Shown: one piece after another, positions 1-9,615 of the stretch
How the letters are laid out: each line of letters opens with the position of its first letter
Position numbering within the stretch: position 1 is the stretch's first letter
Assembly: GCA_903928225.1 (NCBI GenBank)
Contig: CAIYPU010000137.1
Span: 1 to 32,332 of the forward strand
Direction: 5' to 3'
Source: an uncultured Chlorobiaceae bacterium
GTDB taxonomy: Bacteria > Bacteroidota > Chlorobiia > Chlorobiales > Chlorobiaceae
DNA length: 32,332 nucleotides
Position numbers and translations under genes: made by a program
The notes under the pieces: model-generated
What the model was told of the DNA's origin: nothing
The model's database searches: none
What the model saw: the letters and a program-made list of their open reading frames with translations, nothing else

Positions 1-114
1 ATCTCATTCATGGTATCGGCAACCCGGCAACCTCAATATCGTAGTTTTGACCAGCATTGTTCTCGATTCACGACTGACATTCACTTCCCCTTGCCCGGCA
101 AGGCACAAGCCCAT

Positions 115-161
115 CCCGATAACGTAAAAGGCTGCTGGAAGCGGCCTTTTACGTTATCGGG
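115..161 (-). terminator. Long perfect hairpin downstream of the EF-G-like gene
   Basis: An 18-bp perfect inverted repeat (115-132 with 144-161, 11-nt loop) starts 28 bases past the stop codon of the EF-G-like gene on the minus strand. Its position fits a transcription terminator for that gene. It lacks the T-run expected directly after the stem on either strand, so it could instead be an mRNA-stabilising hairpin or a member of an intergenic repeat family. A second small palindrome lies at 89-103. Nothing else is recognisable in 1-189. Confidence 0.5.
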
Positions 162-189
162 CATCCATCCGGGACAGCCTCGATGTCAG

Positions 190-2277
190 TTATTTTTCAG
201 TTGATTCCTTTTCTTTAGCACTGATGATCTGCTGTGCGACATCCGGTGGAGCTTCCTCGTAATGGCTGAATTTGTAGGAATACCTTGCCCTGCTCTGTGT
301 CATGCGTGTAAGGGCATGATGGAACGTCGTCAGCGCTGACTGAGGAATGAGCGCCCTGATTACCTGCATCCTCACGTCCGCATCCATGCCGAGAATTTTT
401 CCCCGCTTGCTGGAAATATCTCCTACGATTTCCCCGGTGTACTGATCGGGAGCATAAACCTGCAGAGCATAGATCGGTTCGAGAAGGAAGGGTTTCGCCT
501 TGTCGAATGCACTTTTGAAGCCCATGCTTGCAGCGATTTTGAATGCGAATTCCGAGCTGTCTACCGGATGATGCGAGCCGTCATAGGCTACAGCCTTGAG
601 GTCCACGACGGGATACCCCGCAAGGATGCCGCTTGAAATGGATTCGCGAAGCCCCTTTTCAACGGCAGGCAGGTAGCGGGTAGGTACGACGCCGCCGACA
701 ACTTCGCTCGCGAATTCGAAGCCTGTATCCCTCGGCAGGGGTTCGAGGCGTATCCAGACATCGCCATACTGGCCGCGTCCTCCAGACTGCTTTTTGTATT
801 TCCCCTGGGCTGAGGAAGGGATGCGGATCGTTTCGCGGTAGGGTATCTTGATCGGGGAGATATCGACCTTCACGTTGAATTTCGCCTGGAGCCTGCTGAT
901 GATGGTATCGAGATGCGTTTCTCCCAACGTTTTCAGGATGGTCTGGTTGAACTCGACATCGTGCTCGACCGTGAAACTCGGATCTTCTTCATGGAGGTGG
1001 TGGAGGCCGACCGAAATCTTTTCCTCGTCACCCTGGGCGACAGGCACGATTGCCGTGGCAAGCATGGGATCGGGGAAAATAATGGGGCAGATCCTGCAGC
1101 TGGTGCCTTTGTCGGCGAGAGTATCATTCGTGTGGGCATCCTTCAGTTTCACCACCATGCCAATGTCTCCGGCGAGGAGGCTGTCGACCGGAAGTTTTTT
1201 CTGGCCGAGCATGGTGTAGACCTGGCCGGGTTTTTCAAGCTGTCCTGTCTGGACATCGATCAGTTCATGGCCTGATTCGAGGTGACCCGAGTAGACGCGC
1301 AGATAGGAAACTTCGCCTACCCTCGGTTCGGACATGGTCTTGAAGATGAAGGCGATGGTAGGGCCCTGCGGATCGGGCTGCAGGAGTTTTTCGGTTTCAT
1401 CGAGGGTGCAGATCCCGTGTTCGGGGCCGCGTTCGATCGGTGACGGACAGATGTTGGTGATGACGTTCAGGAGGCGTTCCGTGCCGATGAGGTGAAGCGG
1501 AGAGGTGCAGAAGACCGGGAAGAAGGTGCGGGTGACAAGGGCTGATTTGATGCCGTTGCGCAGTTCGTCCTCGGAGAGGTTGCCTTCCTCGAAAAACTTG
1601 TTCATCAGGTTCTCGTCGGTTTCTGCGACCGCTTCGACAAGCTGCTGGTGGAGTTCTTCGGCTTTTTTCAGATAGAGGTCGGGAATGTCGGAAACCGTCA
1701 TGCTGCCGGGTTTGTCCGGAGTGAACTCGAGCTGTTTCATGAGCAGGATGTCGATCAGGACATGGTGTCCGAGACCTTCCTCTGCAGGGAACTGGATCGG
1801 GGTTACCAGATGGCCGAAATGCTCCCTGAGCTGCTGGATGGTCTCGGTGAAACCCGCCCTGTCGGCATCGAGCTTGGAAAGAACGAACATGGTGGGCTTG
1901 TAGTACTCCCTGGTATACTCCCAGATGGTGTCGGTACCCACCTCCACACCTGTCGATGCATTGACGGTGATCAGGACGGTATCGGCAACACGCATCGCCG
2001 ATTTCACGTCGCCGTGGAAATCGAGAAGTCCCGGTGTATCTATGATGTTCAGTTTTATGTCGTTCCAGAAGCCGTGGATCAGGCTGGTGTTGAGGCTGTG
2101 CTTTTTCTGTATTTCATCGGCCGAGTAGTCCGAAATGGTGGTTCCTTCATCGATGCTTCCAAGCCTGTTTATGACGCCCATGGTATAGGCGAGCGATTCC
2201 GAAAGCATGGTCTTGCCGCATCCTGCATGACCAGTAATGACGATATTGCGCAGTTTGTCCGGTTGAACGGCTTGCAT
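190..2277 (-). CDS. Elongation factor G-like GTPase (EF-G paralogue)
   Basis: A 695-residue protein with full EF-G architecture: an N-terminal GTPase domain, a beta-barrel domain II, and domains III-V. P-loop GHAGCGKT is at residues 16-23, a switch-I-like DEGTTISDY segment follows residue 43, and the G3 motif DTPG is at 80-83. The G4 motif reads SKLD (134-137) where translational EF-G has NKMD. Domain IV keeps the GGRGQYGDV-type segment, and domain V has the usual GDISSKRGKI stretch. The sequence resembles the EF-G-like family (relatives of the second EF-G of Thermus and others) more than the canonical EF-G of the str operon, and no rpsL, rpsG or tuf gene is adjacent. It probably binds the ribosome and hydrolyses GTP; whether it translocates, recycles or has another role cannot be told from sequence. 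It is divergent from eno, and the start is the first in-frame ATG before the P-loop. Confidence 0.88.
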   Translation of the reverse strand: MQAVQPDKLRNIVITGHAGCGKTMLSESLAYTMGVINRLGSIDEGTTISDYSADEIQKKHSLNTSLIHGFWNDIKLNIIDTPGLLDFHGDVKSAMRVADTVLITVNASTGVEVGTDTIWEYTREYYKPTMFVLSKLDADRAGFTETIQQLREHFGHLVTPIQFPAEEGLGHHVLIDILLMKQLEFTPDKPGSMTVSDIPDLYLKKAEELHQQLVEAVAETDENLMNKFFEEGNLSEDELRNGIKSALVTRTFFPVFCTSPLHLIGTERLLNVITNICPSPIERGPEHGICTLDETEKLLQPDPQGPTIAFIFKTMSEPRVGEVSYLRVYSGHLESGHELIDVQTGQLEKPGQVYTMLGQKKLPVDSLLAGDIGMVVKLKDAHTNDTLADKGTSCRICPIIFPDPMLATAIVPVAQGDEEKISVGLHHLHEEDPSFTVEHDVEFNQTILKTLGETHLDTIISRLQAKFNVKVDISPIKIPYRETIRIPSSAQGKYKKQSGGRGQYGDVWIRLEPLPRDTGFEFASEVVGGVVPTRYLPAVEKGLRESISSGILAGYPVVDLKAVAYDGSHHPVDSSEFAFKIAASMGFKSAFDKAKPFLLEPIYALQVYAPDQYTGEIVGDISSKRGKILGMDADVRMQVIRALIPQSALTTFHHALTRMTQSRARYSYKFSHYEEAPPDVAQQIISAKEKESTEK

Positions 2278-2396
2278 GGCTGGACTCCTTGATTGGATTT
2301 AATGGTGATCTTGCGGGCTTTTGCTTGTGAAGACCATGGTGTAGTGTTTCACTGGCGGAAAAGGGAACAAGAAACAATAAACAAAAAAAAGTCTGA

Positions 2397-3827
<1,431 letters not shown>

Positions 3828-3850
3828 GTTTTTTTATGCAATTTGAAGCG

Positions 3851-3886
3851 GAGGGACCCTGCCTGCAGGGTTCCTTCTCTGTTTTT
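3851..3886 (+). terminator. Probable rho-independent terminator after eno
   Basis: A GC-rich stem (CCCTGC pairing with GCAGGG around 3857-3870, extended by flanking GG/CC pairs) is followed by a short pyrimidine and T-rich tail ending in TTTTT at 3882-3886. It lies 24 bases after the eno stop and before the ftsB-like gene, so it may end or attenuate eno transcription. Confidence 0.55.
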
Positions 3887-3938
3887 CCCTGAGTGCCGCA
3901 GTACAGTCCGATCTTTCCTCGCTCCAGGTATGACTCGT

Positions 3939-4256
3939 ATGGATGGTTTGAAAAAAATGTTCAACAGGCTATGGGACTATGTTCGCGCCAACCCGAAAAA
4001 AGTGTTTCTTCGGGTGGCAATTGCCCTGTTCGTCATCTGGTTCCTGTTCGACGACCTCGGGATTGTCAAAAGGATCCGTATGGAAGCTGAGCACCGCATC
4101 CTGCTCGACCGCCTGCAGAACGCCCGGAAGAAGGTGGTTGAAAACGAAATTCGAATTCAGCACGCAAAGGATCCCGACAGCATCGAAAAAGCCGCAAGGG
4201 AGAAATACAATTTTCGCAGGGAAGGGGAAACCCTGTTCATCATCAGGGATAAATAG
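3939..4256 (+). CDS. FtsB/DivIC-family septum formation protein
   Basis: A 105-residue bitopic membrane protein. A short basic cytoplasmic N-terminus is followed by one hydrophobic segment (about residues 22-37) and a periplasmic coiled-coil-prone region (about 45-72). A C-terminal part follows with the family pattern of a basic residue-rich 'REKYNFRREGE' stretch near residues 86-96. This is the layout of FtsB/DivIC, which form a trimer with FtsL and FtsQ in the divisome. Location just after eno is a widely conserved arrangement for this gene. ATGs at 3930 and 3939 are both possible; 3939 has an AGG at better spacing. Low sequence conservation in this family leaves the exact name FtsB versus DivIC open. 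Confidence 0.85.
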   Translation: MDGLKKMFNRLWDYVRANPKKVFLRVAIALFVIWFLFDDLGIVKRIRMEAEHRILLDRLQNARKKVVENEIRIQHAKDPDSIEKAAREKYNFRREGETLFIIRDK

Positions 4257-4283
4257 ACTTTCATCATCAGTATCACCGATTCA

Positions 4284-6329
4284 ATGTACCAGTACCGTCG
4301 CCGCCTGACCAGGGAAGTTGCCTTCGGCAAGATCTCTCTGGGCGGGTACCAGCCAATCAGGGTGGAGTCCATGACCAACACCCATACCATGGATACCGAA
4401 GCAACTGTTCAGCAGTGCAGAAGGCTCTACGACGCAGGTTGCGAGATTATCCGCCTGACCGTCCCTACCGAAAAAGATGCCGAAAACCTCGGGGTCATCC
4501 GGGAGAGGTTGCGTCGTGACGGGATCGATACCCCGCTTGTAGCCGATATCCACTTTTCCGCAAAGGCGGCGATGAAAGCCGTGGAGTTCGTAGAAAACAT
4601 CCGCGTCAACCCTGGGAACTATGCCACGAAGCAGAAGTTTTCCTCCGACAGCTATACGGATGCGGAGTACCTGCAGGAGCTGGAGCATGTCCGCGAAGAG
4701 TTCGCGCCGCTTGTCGAGAAAGCCCGCCGCTTCGGTGCATCCATGAGGATCGGTACGAACCACGGTTCGCTTTCGGACAGGGTGGTGAGCCGCTACGGGA
4801 ATTCCCCGGAGGGAATGGTCGAAGCTGCGCTCGAGTTTGCGAGGATATGCGAGGATATGGGTTACTGCGATCTCCTTTTTTCGATGAAGTCCTCGAATGT
4901 CCGTGTCATGATCCAGGCATACAGGCTGCTGGTCGAAAAAGCCGACAGGGAGCTCCTCCATGCATATCCGCTCCATCTCGGCGTCACGGAAGCAGGCGAC
5001 GGCGATGAAGGGCGCATCAAGTCCGCCATGGGCATCGGCGCTCTCCTCGAGGACGGGCTTGGCGACACCATCAGGGTATCCCTTACCGAAGACCCGGTCA
5101 ACGAAGTGCCCGTGGGTTTTGCCATTGTCAGGAAGTATAACGATTACCATTCGGTCAAAGGCGATCGGGGCATACAGCCTCTGAAACAGGTGATCGAAAG
5201 CAGGAACAGTGCTTCGGGGCAGCAAGGGTTTCCAGCGGCCCCTTTCAATCCGTTTTCCTACAGCAGGAGAATTACCATTCCGGCCTCGATTGCTGATTTC
5301 GAGGTGGGCGGCGATCAAACGCCGAAGGTTGAAACCGAAGTGCATGCCCAGCTTGAACAGTTCGATGCGGCCCTTGCGGAGATTTCAGCCCGGCTTGCCC
5401 CCGCAAAGCCCCGGGATGCCATCCGTTCGGAAGTTGCCGGCGTTCGCGTGAACTCGGAAAACGATCTTGCGTTGCTGAAAGAACTGCTTGCAGGGCTCGG
5501 GGATACCGCCGCACATGTCGCCGCTTCCACATCGGACCCTTCCATTTTCCTGAAACTGCTCGGTATGGTTTCTAAGGCGAGGCTCGATATCATCGAGGGC
5601 GAAATGCTCGAAAGGGAGTTGCTGGATGCCATTCTTGCGCCCCGGCGCGCAGCCGTCGAGATCTCTTTCGTGCATGAGAAGACCGGGATTGCTGTGCCTG
5701 CGGAAGTTCTTGCGAGCATTGCCGGAAAACTCCACAGCCAGGGCGCAAAAAGGATCCTGTTTTCCGTCGTTTCCCCGATGACGCTGTTCGCCACAAGGAA
5801 GCTTCTGCAGGCTTTCAGCGAGAGGAGTATCGACTATCCCGTGGTCGTGCGGTTCAGGGGGGATTCCGCGGACAGGCTCGAAACCATCATCGACAGTTCC
5901 ATACAGGCAGGCACGCTGTTCTGCGATGGCCTTGGAGACATGCTTGCTCTCGAAACGCCTCTATCGGCCGATGACGAAATCAGCCTTGCCTTCAATATCC
6001 TCCAGGGTGCCAGGGTCAGGATGTCGAGGACTGAATTCATCTCCTGCCCGGGATGCGGCCGCACTTATTTCGACCTCGAGCACGCCACGGCGGCCATCAA
6101 GCGGAGGACCTCCCACCTGAAAGGCCTGAAGATCGGCATCATGGGGTGCATCGTCAACGGTCCCGGCGAAATGGCCGATGCGGATTTCGGCTATGTCGGT
6201 GCGGGAAAGAACCGCATCAGCCTCTATGTCGGCCGTGAATGCGTCGAAGAAAATATTTCCGAGGACCTGGCGGTCGACCGTCTGATCGGCCTCATCAGGG
6301 AGCACGGAAAATGGGTTGACCCCGCATAA
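4284..6329 (+). CDS. ispG: 4-hydroxy-3-methylbut-2-enyl diphosphate synthase, large three-domain form
   Basis: The penultimate step of the MEP isoprenoid pathway: reductive conversion of MEcPP to HMBPP using a [4Fe-4S] cluster. This route supplies the precursors for carotenoids, the quinone side chain and the bacteriochlorophyll alcohol. The protein is 681 residues, against about 370 in E. coli. The N-terminal TIM barrel (from ESMTNT near residue 28 to about 290) and the C-terminal reductase-like domain are separated by a central insertion of roughly 250-300 residues, as in plant, Chlamydia and Bacteroidetes/Chlorobi enzymes. Cluster ligands are visible: Cys588 and Cys591 (CPGCGR), Cys622 (MGCIVNGPGE) and Glu629. 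The start ATG lies 27 bases past the ftsB-like stop and the SDR gene follows by 17 bases, consistent with one transcript. Confidence 0.96.
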   Translation: MYQYRRRLTREVAFGKISLGGYQPIRVESMTNTHTMDTEATVQQCRRLYDAGCEIIRLTVPTEKDAENLGVIRERLRRDGIDTPLVADIHFSAKAAMKAVEFVENIRVNPGNYATKQKFSSDSYTDAEYLQELEHVREEFAPLVEKARRFGASMRIGTNHGSLSDRVVSRYGNSPEGMVEAALEFARICEDMGYCDLLFSMKSSNVRVMIQAYRLLVEKADRELLHAYPLHLGVTEAGDGDEGRIKSAMGIGALLEDGLGDTIRVSLTEDPVNEVPVGFAIVRKYNDYHSVKGDRGIQPLKQVIESRNSASGQQGFPAAPFNPFSYSRRITIPASIADFEVGGDQTPKVETEVHAQLEQFDAALAEISARLAPAKPRDAIRSEVAGVRVNSENDLALLKELLAGLGDTAAHVAASTSDPSIFLKLLGMVSKARLDIIEGEMLERELLDAILAPRRAAVEISFVHEKTGIAVPAEVLASIAGKLHSQGAKRILFSVVSPMTLFATRKLLQAFSERSIDYPVVVRFRGDSADRLETIIDSSIQAGTLFCDGLGDMLALETPLSADDEISLAFNILQGARVRMSRTEFISCPGCGRTYFDLEHATAAIKRRTSHLKGLKIGIMGCIVNGPGEMADADFGYVGAGKNRISLYVGRECVEENISEDLAVDRLIGLIREHGKWVDPA

Positions 6330-6346
6330 ACAGGGACGGGGATATC

Positions 6347-7123
6347 ATGCCGCATAGCTTGATAACCGGAGCATCCATGGGTATTGGCGAGGCCTTTGCC
6401 CGCGAGCTGGCTTCGAAGGGGAACGATCTCGTCCTGGTAGCCCGTTCTGAAGAAAAGCTGAGGGAGCTCGCTTCCGAGCTTAACGCGAAGCATGGCGTCG
6501 ATGCCCGCGCCTTCAGGGCGGACCTGAACGATGCCGCCGCTCCGGCACAGATTTACGGTTACTGCGCGGACAATGGCATCGATATCGGCCTTCTCGTCAA
6601 TTGCGCAGGATTGTCGAGGGCGGGGGAATTCCACGAGCTGCGGGCGGAAAAGCTCGACGAGATCATGACGGTCAACATGATGGCTGCAGCGCGACTCAGC
6701 CGGCTCTTCCTGCCGGACATGGTCACGGCGCGCAAGGGCGGGATTATCAACGTCGCCTCCCTCGGTGGGTTGCAGGGAGTTCCGGGGCTTGCCCTCTACT
6801 CAGCGACAAAGTCGTTTCTCATCACCTTGAGCGAGGCGCTCCATGCAGAGGCGTCGAAAAGCGGGATCCGGGTCGTGGTAGTCTGCCCCGGTTTTATCGA
6901 TACCGGCTTCCTTGAAAGGACGGGGCACGACGCTTCCGGTATCAGGCTTCCGATCTACAGAGCAGAAAAAGTCGTGAAAGCTGCATTGAAGGGCCTGGAA
7001 GACAACCGGGTTCGGGTATTCCCGACGACGCTCGACTCGATCCTCGCTTTTTCGCAAAGGCTTGCAAGCAGGAAATTTACGGTCCGGCTTTCGGGTATGT
7101 TTGCGGGAATCGTTCGGGACTGA
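6347..7123 (+). CDS. Short-chain dehydrogenase/reductase of unknown substrate
   Basis: A 258-residue classical SDR. The Rossmann cofactor motif TGASMGIG is at 7-14; an Arg in the VLVAR segment after strand 2 suggests NADP(H). An NCAG-type motif follows. The catalytic set is Ser138 (NVASLGG), Tyr151 and Lys155 (YSATK). The family resembles the DltE/YqjQ-like oxidoreductases. The substrate cannot be inferred; the tight spacing to ispG suggests co-transcription but not necessarily the same pathway. The last 50 residues contain a short hydrophobic stretch, with no clear membrane anchor. Confidence 0.9.
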   Translation: MPHSLITGASMGIGEAFARELASKGNDLVLVARSEEKLRELASELNAKHGVDARAFRADLNDAAAPAQIYGYCADNGIDIGLLVNCAGLSRAGEFHELRAEKLDEIMTVNMMAAARLSRLFLPDMVTARKGGIINVASLGGLQGVPGLALYSATKSFLITLSEALHAEASKSGIRVVVVCPGFIDTGFLERTGHDASGIRLPIYRAEKVVKAALKGLEDNRVRVFPTTLDSILAFSQRLASRKFTVRLSGMFAGIVRD

Positions 7124-7142
7124 GAAATAAATCCTTTTTTCT

Positions 7143-7170
7143 TTGATTTTTTTAAACCTCTCATTATATT
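7143..7170 (+). promoter_or_regulatory. Probable sigma-70 promoter of the tRNA/secE operon
   Basis: TTGATT (7143-7148) and TATATT (7165-7170) are separated by 16 bases and sit 25 bases before the first tRNA. The stretch between the SDR stop and the tRNA is strongly AT-rich and has no other function that I can see. Confidence 0.55.
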
Positions 7171-7195
7171 ACCTGCCCTGTTTTTTAAATGAGCT

Positions 7196-7268
7196 GCTGG
7201 TGTAGCTCAATTGGTAGAGCAGCTGACTTGTAATCAGCAGGTTGCGGGTTCGAGTCCCATCACCAGCT
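7196..7268 (+). tRNA. tRNA-Thr (anticodon TGT)
   Basis: A full cloverleaf can be folded. The acceptor stem GCTGGTG pairs with CACCAGC, the anticodon loop CTTGTAA carries TGT at 7229-7231, and the T-arm GGTTCGAGTCCC is present. The discriminator is T and the CCA end is not encoded. It reads ACA codons, with wobble to other ACN. First of four tRNAs ahead of secE. Confidence 0.96.
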
Positions 7269-7279
7269 CATGAAAACTC

Positions 7280-7362
7280 GGGTAGGTAGCGAAGTGGTTA
7301 AACGCAACAGACTGTAAATCTGTCGACATATGTCTTCGGAGGTTCGAATCCTCCCCTACCCA
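7280..7362 (+). tRNA. tRNA-Tyr (anticodon GTA)
   Basis: An 83-base class II tRNA with a long variable arm. The acceptor GGGTAGG pairs with CCTACCC, the anticodon GTA is at 7314-7316, and the discriminator is A. The CCA is not encoded. Eleven bases separate it from the preceding tRNA-Thr. Confidence 0.96.
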
Positions 7363-7374
7363 CGTCTTGCAAAG

Positions 7375-7447
<73 letters not shown>

Positions 7448-7463
7448 CAGGTTTTGGGTTGAT

Positions 7464-7536
7464 ACGTCAGTAGCTTAATTGGTAGAGCAGCGGTCTCCAA
7501 AACCGCAGGTTGGGGGTTCGAGTCCCTCCTGACGTG
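7464..7536 (+). tRNA. tRNA-Trp (anticodon CCA)
   Basis: The acceptor ACGTCAG pairs with CTGACGT and the discriminator is G, as expected for Trp. The anticodon loop CTCCAAA has CCA at 7497-7499. It lies 45 bases before the secE start, the common tRNA-Trp/secE neighbourhood of bacteria. Confidence 0.96.
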
Positions 7537-7581
7537 CATGGAGAGTATGGTTTCACTGAAGTTTATTCCGGATTGTCATTC

Positions 7582-7773
7582 ATGAATAAATATTTCGGCA
7601 AGGTAAGTCAGTATTATCGGGATGTCGTCAGTGAGATGCGCAAGGTTGTCTGGCCGACGAAAGATGAGACTAAGGATCTGACGGTTGTTGTTCTGACGGT
7701 TTCGGGGATTCTTGCCCTGTTCACTTTCGTCGTCGATCAGGCTATCAATTTCATGATGGGTAAGTTATTGTAA
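7582..7773 (+). CDS. secE: Preprotein translocase subunit SecE
   Basis: A 63-residue single-span SecE of the short bacterial type. An amphipathic N-terminal helix with the family signature of a conserved Trp-Pro (EMRKVVWPTKDET) is followed by one transmembrane helix (about residues 34-56). It clamps SecY in the SecYEG protein-export channel. The frame is open further upstream into the tRNA-Trp gene, so the internal ATG beginning MNKYFGK is taken as the start. nusG follows 22 bases downstream, the standard pairing. Confidence 0.95.
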   Translation: MNKYFGKVSQYYRDVVSEMRKVVWPTKDETKDLTVVVLTVSGILALFTFVVDQAINFMMGKLL

Positions 7774-7795
7774 GCAACAGGTTAAGGCTGGTTCG

Positions 7796-8371
7796 ATGAG
7801 TCCAAGAAAAAAGGCTGAGGAGGCTCCAGGTATACCGGTACCGCGCTGGTATGCGCTGAGGATATATTCAGGCCACGAGCGCAAGGTCAAGGAAGGGATC
7901 GAGGCGGAAGTGCTTCGCTGCAACCTTTCCGACAAGATCCTGCAGGTCTATGTCCCGTACGAGCGTTTCGTCGAGGTGAAGAACGGAAAGAAAAGAAGCC
8001 TCACGAAGAACGCCTTCCCCGGTTACGTGCTTATCGAGGCGGTGCTTGACAAGCAGACGAGGAACCTTATTCTCGATATTCCTTCCGTGATGGGTTTCCT
8101 TGGTGTCGATGATGTTCCCACCCCGCTCCGCCCTGAAGAAGTGGAGAAGATTCTTGTGCCTGAAAATGTCCTCGAGCATCGTTCCGTCGTCGAGGCGCCG
8201 TTCAAGGTCGGTGATTCGGTCAAGGTTATCGATGGTCCTTTCAGTTCGCTGACCGGCGTCGTTCACGAGGTCTGCACCGAGAGGATGAAGGTCAAGGTAA
8301 TGATCAGCTTCTTTGGTCGCAGTACACCTACAGAGCTTGATTTTTCACAGGTTAAGTCAGTTTCCCAATAA
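7796..8371 (+). CDS. nusG: Transcription termination/antitermination factor NusG
   Basis: A 191-residue protein with an N-terminal NGN domain (the WYALRIYSGHERKV segment starting near residue 18 is typical) and a C-terminal KOW domain (FKVGDSVKVIDGPF, about residues 138-151). It binds RNA polymerase, lowers pausing, and links to Rho or ribosomal S10. An AAGG-containing sequence precedes the ATG by a few bases. The position between secE and rplK is the canonical order. Confidence 0.97.
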   Translation: MSPRKKAEEAPGIPVPRWYALRIYSGHERKVKEGIEAEVLRCNLSDKILQVYVPYERFVEVKNGKKRSLTKNAFPGYVLIEAVLDKQTRNLILDIPSVMGFLGVDDVPTPLRPEEVEKILVPENVLEHRSVVEAPFKVGDSVKVIDGPFSSLTGVVHEVCTERMKVKVMISFFGRSTPTELDFSQVKSVSQ

Positions 8372-8411
8372 TAGTGCTTAAGTTATTTAAGCTTCTGAAT
8401 AGTTACAGTAT

Positions 8412-8837
8412 ATGGCAAAAAAGATAATCGGTTTCATCAAGCTGCAGATCCCTGCCGGCGGAGCAAACCCGGCCCCTCCGGTCGGTCCGGCCCTCGGTCA
8501 GAAAGGCGTCAACATCATGGAGTTCTGCAAGCAGTTCAATGCCAGGACCCAGTCAGAGGCCGGAATGATCATTCCTGTGGTGATCACGGTTTATTCCGAC
8601 AAGTCGTTCACCTTCATCACCAAGACTCCTCCGGCCGCGGTGCTTCTCCTCAAGGAAGCCCAGCTGAAGAAAGGTTCCGGCGAGCCGAACCGCAACAAGG
8701 TCGGTACCGTCACCCGTGAGCAGGTTCGCAAGATCGCCGAGCTGAAGAAGCCTGACCTCAATGCGGTCGATCTCAAGGGTGCCGAAGAGATGATCATGGG
8801 TACCGCCAGAAGCATGGGTATTATCGTTCAGGGCTGA
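8412..8837 (+). CDS. rplK: Large ribosomal subunit protein L11
   Basis: A 141-residue protein with the classic L11 start (proline-rich loop [17 protein letters not shown] near residues 15-31) and a C-terminal RNA-binding domain that ends in the usual ARSMGI segment. It binds the GTPase-associated centre of 23S rRNA with L10/L12 and is needed for stringent-response signalling by RelA. Family-typical length. Confidence 0.98.
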   Translation: MAKKIIGFIKLQIPAGGANPAPPVGPALGQKGVNIMEFCKQFNARTQSEAGMIIPVVITVYSDKSFTFITKTPPAAVLLLKEAQLKKGSGEPNRNKVGTVTREQVRKIAELKKPDLNAVDLKGAEEMIMGTARSMGIIVQG

Positions 8838-8860
8838 TCCGCCGCAGGCGGGGATGTCTC

Positions 8861-8894
8861 TGTGGGAGGCCGTCAGGCCGTTATGTCAACCACA
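8861..8894 (+). promoter_or_regulatory. Probable L1-binding translational operator
   Basis: Between rplK and rplA an outer stem (GTGG 8862-8865 with CCAC 8890-8893) and an inner stem (GGCC 8868-8871 with GGCC 8876-8879, loop GTCA) enclose an asymmetric internal loop. The GTGGGAG...CCAC pattern fits the L1-binding mRNA motif known from rplK-rplA regions of many bacteria, which mimics the L1 site on 23S rRNA. L1 would repress translation of its own message here. A small GC hairpin at 8839-8851 precedes it. Confidence 0.6.
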
Positions 8895-8911
8895 ACACAA
8901 CAAAAACAGTA

Positions 8912-9601
8912 ATGGCAGGAAAGAAATACAGGAATGCATTGACGAAGATCGACAGGCTCCAGGAGTACGATCTTTCCGATGCGGTCGAAAAAGTCCGTGA
9001 GATCACGGATGTGAAGTTCGATGCGACAGTCGATGTCGCCGTGAAACTTGGGGTCGATCCCCGCCACGCGGACCAGGTTGTCCGCGGCACGGTGATGCTT
9101 CCGCACGGTACCGGCAAGACAGTTTCCGTCCTTGTCGTCTGCAAGGAGGCCAAGGTCGAGGAAGCGAAAGAGGCCGGGGCCGACATGGTCGGTTTCGAAG
9201 AGTATATCGAGAAGATCCAGGAAGGCTGGACCGGTGTCGATGTCATCATCGCCACTCCGGACGTCATGGGCCAGCTCGGCAAGGTTGCCAAGATCCTCGG
9301 TCCACGCGGCCTCATGCCGAACCCGAAGTCGGGCACCGTCACGATGGATGTCGCAAAGGCTGTCAAGGACGTCAAGGCAGGCAAGATAGAGTTCAGGGTT
9401 GACAAGGCGGGCAATATCCACGCCCCTGTCGGCAAAATGTCTTTTGAAACGGACAAGCTTGTTGCAAACATCACGAGCTTCCTCAAGGAGGTTGTCCGTC
9501 TGAAGCCGTCTGCGGCGAAAGGCCAGTATGTTCAGGGTATCGCGCTTTCAAGCACCATGTCGCCGAGCGTGAGGGTAAAAATGGAAAAATTTGTCGCCTA
9601 A
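8912..9601 (+). CDS. rplA: Large ribosomal subunit protein L1
   Basis: A 229-residue protein of standard length. It contains the L1 signature around residues 120-140 ([17 protein letters not shown]) and the [15 protein letters not shown] segment. It forms the mobile L1 stalk at the E site and is the autogenous repressor of the L11-L1 message. The start ATG lies 17 bases downstream of the proposed L1-binding hairpin, which fits translational feedback. Confidence 0.98.
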   Translation: MAGKKYRNALTKIDRLQEYDLSDAVEKVREITDVKFDATVDVAVKLGVDPRHADQVVRGTVMLPHGTGKTVSVLVVCKEAKVEEAKEAGADMVGFEEYIEKIQEGWTGVDVIIATPDVMGQLGKVAKILGPRGLMPNPKSGTVTMDVAKAVKDVKAGKIEFRVDKAGNIHAPVGKMSFETDKLVANITSFLKEVVRLKPSAAKGQYVQGIALSSTMSPSVRVKMEKFVA

Positions 9602-9615
9602 AGGGGGGTGTTCAT

